Below, piece after piece: positions 7,572-10,312 of a DNA stretch of 10,312 nucleotides. The notes beneath the pieces are model-generated. The model saw nothing but the letters and a program-made list of their open reading frames with translations, did no database searches and had not been told where the DNA came from. Source of the stretch: Bacteroidales bacterium (lineage in GTDB: Bacteria > Bacteroidota > Bacteroidia > Bacteroidales > UBA7960); contig SLRE01000012.1 in the NCBI GenBank assembly GCA_007131125.1, forward strand, positions 1 through 10,312, in the 5' to 3' direction. The translations under genes and the position numbers were made by a program. How positions within the stretch are numbered: position 1 is the first letter of the stretch; each line of letters begins with the position of its first letter.

Positions 7572-7597
7572 AGCCCCGTTTTATCGGGGCTTTTTTA
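7572..7597 (+). terminator. Intrinsic terminator of the nqr operon
   Basis: A perfect 7-bp stem, AGCCCCG (7572-7578) with CGGGGCT (7585-7591), with a 6-base loop TTTTAT, runs straight into a T run (7591-7596). It starts 7 bases after the nqrF stop. This is a textbook Rho-independent terminator, and it separates the nqr operon from the downstream transporter gene, whose start codon is only 8 bases past its end. Confidence 0.92.
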
Positions 7598-7604
7598 TTG
7601 CTTT

Positions 7605-8504
7605 ATGGCTACACCCAAAAAACACCGTCATCAACAGGCCAGTTATGCCACATGGGTTGGCTTTTTTGCCAATGTAGTGCTCACCCTTTTTAAACTGCTG
7701 GCAGGAATTCTGGGTCGCAGCTCTGCCATGATAGCAGATGCCGTGCACTCAATCAGTGATTTTGCCACCGACCTGGTAATTGTTGGAAGCCTTAAAGTAG
7801 CTGCCAAACCCAGGGATACCAACCATAAATACGGCCATGGCAAGGTGGAAACCCTTGCCGCAGCCTTCGTTGGGGGGGTGCTGATGGTGGTGGGAATAGG
7901 CATTTTCTATTCAGGGCTATCCAAAATAATCGGGCATTACCGCGAAGCTCCCCTGCAAAGCCCCGGGATGATTGCATTTTATGCAGCTCTGACATCCGTT
8001 ATCATCAAAGAGGTTTTATACCGGTATACCCTGGTGGTGGGCAAACGCATTGACAGCATGGTAGTGGTGGCTAATGCCTGGCACCATCGAAGCGATGTTT
8101 ATTCTTCTTTCGGAACCCTCCTGGGGATTGGCGGAGCCATTTTTCTGGGAGAAAACTGGGTTATCCTTGACCCCCTTGCAGCAATTTTAGTTAGCGGGTT
8201 TATCCTGAGGGTGGGGTTTATAATTATCAGGGAATCTTTGCTGGAGTTGATTGAAACCTCCCTCCCAAAGAAAAAAGAAAAAGAAATTATGGATATTGTT
8301 TCCAAAGTGCAGGGGGTTCACAATCCCCATGATTTGAAAACCAGGAAAATTGGAAGCAACATTGCCATTGAACTGCATATTGAGGTAGAAAAAAAACTGA
8401 ATATTGAACAGGCTCATGAAATTACCATTAAACTTGAGCGGAGCCTGCGTGAAAACTTTGGAGAGGAAACACATATTTCCATTCATACCGAACCTTTAAG
8501 GTGA
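7605..8504 (+). CDS. Cation diffusion facilitator (CDF) family divalent metal exporter
   Basis: A complete 299-residue protein with the usual CDF plan: about six membrane helices (roughly 14-212) and a cytoplasmic dimerising domain (about 213-299). Putative transport-site residues are His48 and Asp52 in 'HSISD' (helix 2) and His160 and Asp164 in 'HHRSD' (helix 5). A His-Asp/His-Asp site is commonly linked to Zn2+ (or Zn2+/Cd2+), whereas YiiP/FieF has Asp in place of the first His. The loop 'DTNHKYGHGKVE' (71-82) keeps the Asp/His residues of the second metal site. The family exports divalent metal in exchange for protons. The gene is probably transcribed from its own promoter, since the nqr terminator lies immediately upstream. 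The substrate (Zn, Fe, Mn, Cd) cannot be assigned with certainty. Confidence 0.93.
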   Translation: MATPKKHRHQQASYATWVGFFANVVLTLFKLLAGILGRSSAMIADAVHSISDFATDLVIVGSLKVAAKPRDTNHKYGHGKVETLAAAFVGGVLMVVGIGIFYSGLSKIIGHYREAPLQSPGMIAFYAALTSVIIKEVLYRYTLVVGKRIDSMVVVANAWHHRSDVYSSFGTLLGIGGAIFLGENWVILDPLAAILVSGFILRVGFIIIRESLLELIETSLPKKKEKEIMDIVSKVQGVHNPHDLKTRKIGSNIAIELHIEVEKKLNIEQAHEITIKLERSLRENFGEETHISIHTEPLR

Positions 8505-8587
8505 ATTTCCATTAAACTTTTGCCCCATGTGACGAACCATGCCAACCTGGGTTTAAAAAAAGGGAATGATTATTGAAACCTGAAGGA

Positions 8588-8643
8588 AGAGGATAGAGGA
8601 TAGAAGATAGAAGTTAGAGGTTAGAGCATAGAGGGTAGACGAT
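8588..8643. repeat. Eight tandem degenerate heptamers, consensus AGAGGAT
   Basis: Eight consecutive 7-base units in strict register: AGAGGAT, AGAGGAT, AGAAGAT, AGAAGTT, AGAGGTT, AGAGCAT, AGAGGGT, AGACGAT. Positions 1-3 (AGA) and the final T are invariant, and variation is confined to positions 4-6. The block lies in the gap between the cation efflux gene and apbE and is strongly purine-rich on the plus strand. A 7-base period is not compatible with a coding repeat. Function is unknown. It could be a low-complexity relic, a binding array or part of a dispersed intergenic repeat family. Confidence 0.85.
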
Positions 8644-8691
8644 TGACAAGAAGTTCCAACATCCACCTTCAAATTTCAAAATTCTACCCTC
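8631..8691. repeat. 9-bp inverted repeat spanning the end of the heptamer block
   Basis: GAGGGTAGA (8631-8639) is the exact reverse complement of TCTACCCTC (8683-8691), with a 43-base spacer. The left arm lies within the last heptamers, while the right arm is in pyrimidine-rich sequence that also contains the small palindrome AATTT-CA-AAATT (8672-8683). The pairing could form a stem-loop in DNA or in the apbE leader RNA. There is no T run after it, so it is not an intrinsic terminator. Confidence 0.4.
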
Positions 8692-8753
8692 AACTCGACT
8701 TGGGATGCATTTACAAAGATTAGAGAATCACATTGTTGAAAAATAAATAACAC

Positions 8754-9767
8754 ATGAAAACTACCGGAAAACTGTTATTGGCTGCCCTGCTGTTTATGAT
8801 GGCCTGCAGCCCCGCCGAAAGGCCTCCTCAGCTGATTAATATCCGTGGGGTGGTATTCGGAACCTATTATTCCATAACCTATTTTTCTGAAGACCAGGAG
8901 GTTTACCAGGAATCCATTGACAGCCTTTTCAATGCTTTTAACAACTCTCTTTCCTATTACGAGAGAAATTCGTTGATATCGCGCATCAACCGCAATGAAA
9001 CCACGGAGGTTGATGAATGGTTTAAAACTGTATTTAACCGCTCGCGGGAAATTTCTGAAGAAACCGGGGGTGCCTTTGACGCAACAGTTTCTCCCCTGGT
9101 AAATGCCTGGGGGTTTGGTTTTACCGACAGGGCTAAAGTGCCCTCTCAAAAAGTGGACAGCCTCCTGCAATTTGTGGGATACGAAAAAATCAGGCTTGAA
9201 AACAACCGCATCCTAAAAGAAGACCCAAGGGTACAGCTTGATTTTAATGCCATAGCCAAAGGGTACGCTGCTGATGTAATCGGTGAGTTTTTGCGTTCTG
9301 AAGGGGTAGAGGTGTATCTTGTGGATATTGGGGGTGACATGGTGGCGCATGGTCTGAAACCCGATGGAGACAAATGGCGCATCGGACTGGAAAAGCCAAG
9401 CGGGAGATTTGATGACCCCCAGGAAGTGGGGTTTGTCGTAGAAGTAGAAAATGTGGGTTTGGCAACTTCAGGTACTTACCGCCAATATATTGAAGAAGAG
9501 GGCAGGCGCTACTCACATACCATTGACCCGGCAACCGGCTTTCCTGTTGACCACAATCTTTTAAGCGTATCGGTTTTTGCAGAAGACGGAATGTCGGCTG
9601 ATGCTTATGCCACTGCCTTTATGGTTATGGGCCTGGAAAAAGCCAAACAGTTTGTGAAGGAAAGAGATGACCTGGAGGCCTTTTTCATTTTCTCCATCCC
9701 AGGGGAAGAAGAATTCGGTACCTATCAGAGTGACGGGCTGGAAATTATTTTGATGGAGGACCTATAA
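8754..9767 (+). CDS. apbE: FAD:protein FMN transferase (ApbE family), lipoprotein
   Basis: A complete 337-residue ApbE. It transfers FMN from FAD to a threonine in target proteins, here most plausibly NqrB (Thr212) and NqrC (Thr203) encoded upstream. The N-terminus is a lipoprotein signal, with a hydrophobic run at 7-17 and lipobox Met-Met-Ala-Cys18, placing the enzyme outside the cytoplasmic membrane, where the NqrB/C sites are modified. Family motifs in order: 'FGTYYSITYF' (35-44), 'SLISRIN' (73-79), 'TGGAFDATVSPLVNAWGFG' (104-122), 'DFNAIAKGYAADVIGEFL' (163-180), 'VDIGGD' (190-195), 'ATSGTYRQY' (237-245), 'HTIDPATGFPV' (255-265) and the Mg-site region 'SADAYATAF' (281-289). It is separated from the preceding transporter gene by 249 bases with no clear TAnnTTTG promoter seen, and it is convergent with the NqrM-like gene. 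No defects are seen. Confidence 0.96.
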   Translation: MKTTGKLLLAALLFMMACSPAERPPQLINIRGVVFGTYYSITYFSEDQEVYQESIDSLFNAFNNSLSYYERNSLISRINRNETTEVDEWFKTVFNRSREISEETGGAFDATVSPLVNAWGFGFTDRAKVPSQKVDSLLQFVGYEKIRLENNRILKEDPRVQLDFNAIAKGYAADVIGEFLRSEGVEVYLVDIGGDMVAHGLKPDGDKWRIGLEKPSGRFDDPQEVGFVVEVENVGLATSGTYRQYIEEEGRRYSHTIDPATGFPVDHNLLSVSVFAEDGMSADAYATAFMVMGLEKAKQFVKERDDLEAFFIFSIPGEEEFGTYQSDGLEIILMEDL

Positions 9768-9830
9768 ACTTCAGGATAACAGCTTCCTGCCAGATTACAA
9801 AATGCCGGCAAAAGTAAATTGACAGCCTTA

Positions 9831-10064
9831 TTATGCTTCGGCTGAACCAGGGTTAACTTTTATCTCACTCACCGGGATTTTGTTGCTTTCACATTCTTCG
9901 GGAGAATTGGAACTGCAGGAGCAGGGCATGGGTTCGCCCGTTTTCGGGTGAAAATTGCTTCCGCAGGTTTTGGTAAAAGTGCCGCCGGGTTTTAAAAACA
10001 TTTTAACGGCAAAGCCTGCGATGGCTATTCCTAAAAGTAATATGGCGAGAAGGATAACTTGCAT
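9831..10064 (-). CDS. nqrM: Small four-cysteine membrane protein, candidate NqrM (Na+-NQR maturation factor, DUF539-like)
   Basis: A 77-residue protein with one N-terminal membrane helix (about 2-24), a basic Lys at 21/25 and a short soluble tail holding Cys34, Cys48, Cys50 and Cys58. The plan of one helix, then 'CGS', then a C-x-C pair, then a fourth Cys matches NqrM of Vibrio, which is required for Na+-NQR maturation and is thought to deliver iron to the NqrD/E centre. Here the spacing is wider than I recall for the Vibrio protein (13 residues between the first Cys and the pair, 7 between the pair and the last), so this is inferred homology. The context supports it: the full nqr operon and apbE lie alongside. 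It ends 63 bases from the apbE stop (convergent) and starts 62 bases downstream of the methyltransferase stop on the same strand. It might instead be an unrelated Bacteroidota membrane protein. Confidence 0.65.
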   Translation of the reverse strand: MQVILLAILLLGIAIAGFAVKMFLKPGGTFTKTCGSNFHPKTGEPMPCSCSSNSPEECESNKIPVSEIKVNPGSAEA

Positions 10065-10126
10065 TGGTAAATTTTTTATAAAATTCGCAAATTGCTACTA
10101 TAAAAACAAGGAATTGATTCGAATGT

Positions 10127-10312
10127 TCAGGTTTTTCGAAACCAGGCCATCAAAATTCCGGCTGCCACCGAAGCATTCAACGAATCAATGTTGCCCGGTC
10201 TGTTTGGCCGTTCAAACCCGGGGATGGTGATTTCTTCCGTAACTTTTGATTTAACCTCTTCTGAAACTCCATGGGATTCGCTTCCAACCACCAATACTGC
10301 CGGTGTTTCAGG
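10127..10312 (-). CDS. SpoU/TrmH-family RNA 2'-O-methyltransferase, C-terminal end (partial)
   Basis: The last 61 codons of a minus-strand gene that enters from the right edge and stops with TGA at 10129-10127. Two SPOUT signature motifs are visible. The first is 'VVGSESHGVSEEV' (motif 2, bearing the Gly-x-Glu-x-x-Gly of the knotted S-adenosylmethionine pocket). The second is 'IDSLNASVAAGILMAWF' (motif 3, with the conserved Ser-Leu-Asn). Between them is 'ITIPGF', the usual Ile-Pro segment. The family methylates the ribose 2'-OH in rRNA or tRNA; which position is modified cannot be told from this fragment. It is in the same direction as the NqrM-like gene, 62 bases upstream of it, so co-transcription is possible. 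Confidence 0.93.
   Translation of the reverse strand, partial: PETPAVLVVGSESHGVSEEVKSKVTEEITIPGFERPNRPGNIDSLNASVAAGILMAWFRKT

Noticed and set aside
8700..8753. Search for an apbE promoter just upstream of its start
   Set aside because: The region is A/T-rich, but I found no TAnnTTTG element with a -33 box at suitable spacing, so no promoter is called.
9785..9810. Possible terminator between the convergent apbE and NqrM-like genes
   Set aside because: Only TGCC/GGCA can pair (4 bp) and there is no adequate T run on either strand.
10130..10143. 5-bp hairpin GGTTT-TTCG-AAACC at the end of the methyltransferase gene
   Set aside because: It lies in the last codons, the stem is short and A/T-rich, and no T run follows on the minus strand, so it is not a credible terminator.

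Overview
The window looks like a chromosomal stretch of a Bacteroidota bacterium. The evidence is a type IX secretion system plug protein (a family confined to that phylum), perfect or near-perfect Bacteroidota-type promoters (TTTG or TTG about 19-20 bases upstream of TAnnTTTG), A/T-rich leaders in place of Shine-Dalgarno sequences, and Nqr subunits with a Bacteroidota look. The order within the phylum cannot be fixed from the sequence.

Layout, left to right: (1) the last 23 codons of a plus-strand gene ending in Gly-Gly, probably a MoaD/ThiS-type sulfur carrier; (2) a minus-strand T9SS plug gene; (3) a 147-base divergent promoter region; (4) a complete plus-strand nqrABCDEF operon (1687-7565) for the Na+-translocating NADH:quinone oxidoreductase, closed by a strong hairpin terminator; (5) a plus-strand cation diffusion facilitator gene starting only a few bases after that terminator; (6) a 249-base gap with eight degenerate heptamer repeats; (7) a plus-strand apbE lipoprotein gene; (8) convergent to it, a 77-residue four-cysteine membrane protein that resembles NqrM; (9) the C-terminal end of a SpoU/TrmH-family RNA methyltransferase running off the right edge.

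The main theme is assembly of one respiratory sodium pump. NqrA-F form the enzyme. NqrF takes electrons from NADH through FAD and a 2Fe-2S centre. NqrB and NqrC carry covalent FMN on threonine, NqrD and NqrE hold an intramembrane iron centre, and NqrA and NqrB serve quinone. ApbE is the enzyme family that attaches the FMN, and NqrM is the factor thought to supply the iron of the NqrD/E centre. Structural genes and both classes of maturation factor therefore appear to lie within about 8.4 kb, although only nqrA-F form a clear single operon.

No mobile element, CRISPR array, RNA gene or clearly novel multi-gene system was seen. The points most worth a second look are the NqrM-like protein, the heptamer repeat block, the promoter that overlaps the nqr terminator, and the exact divergent promoters.
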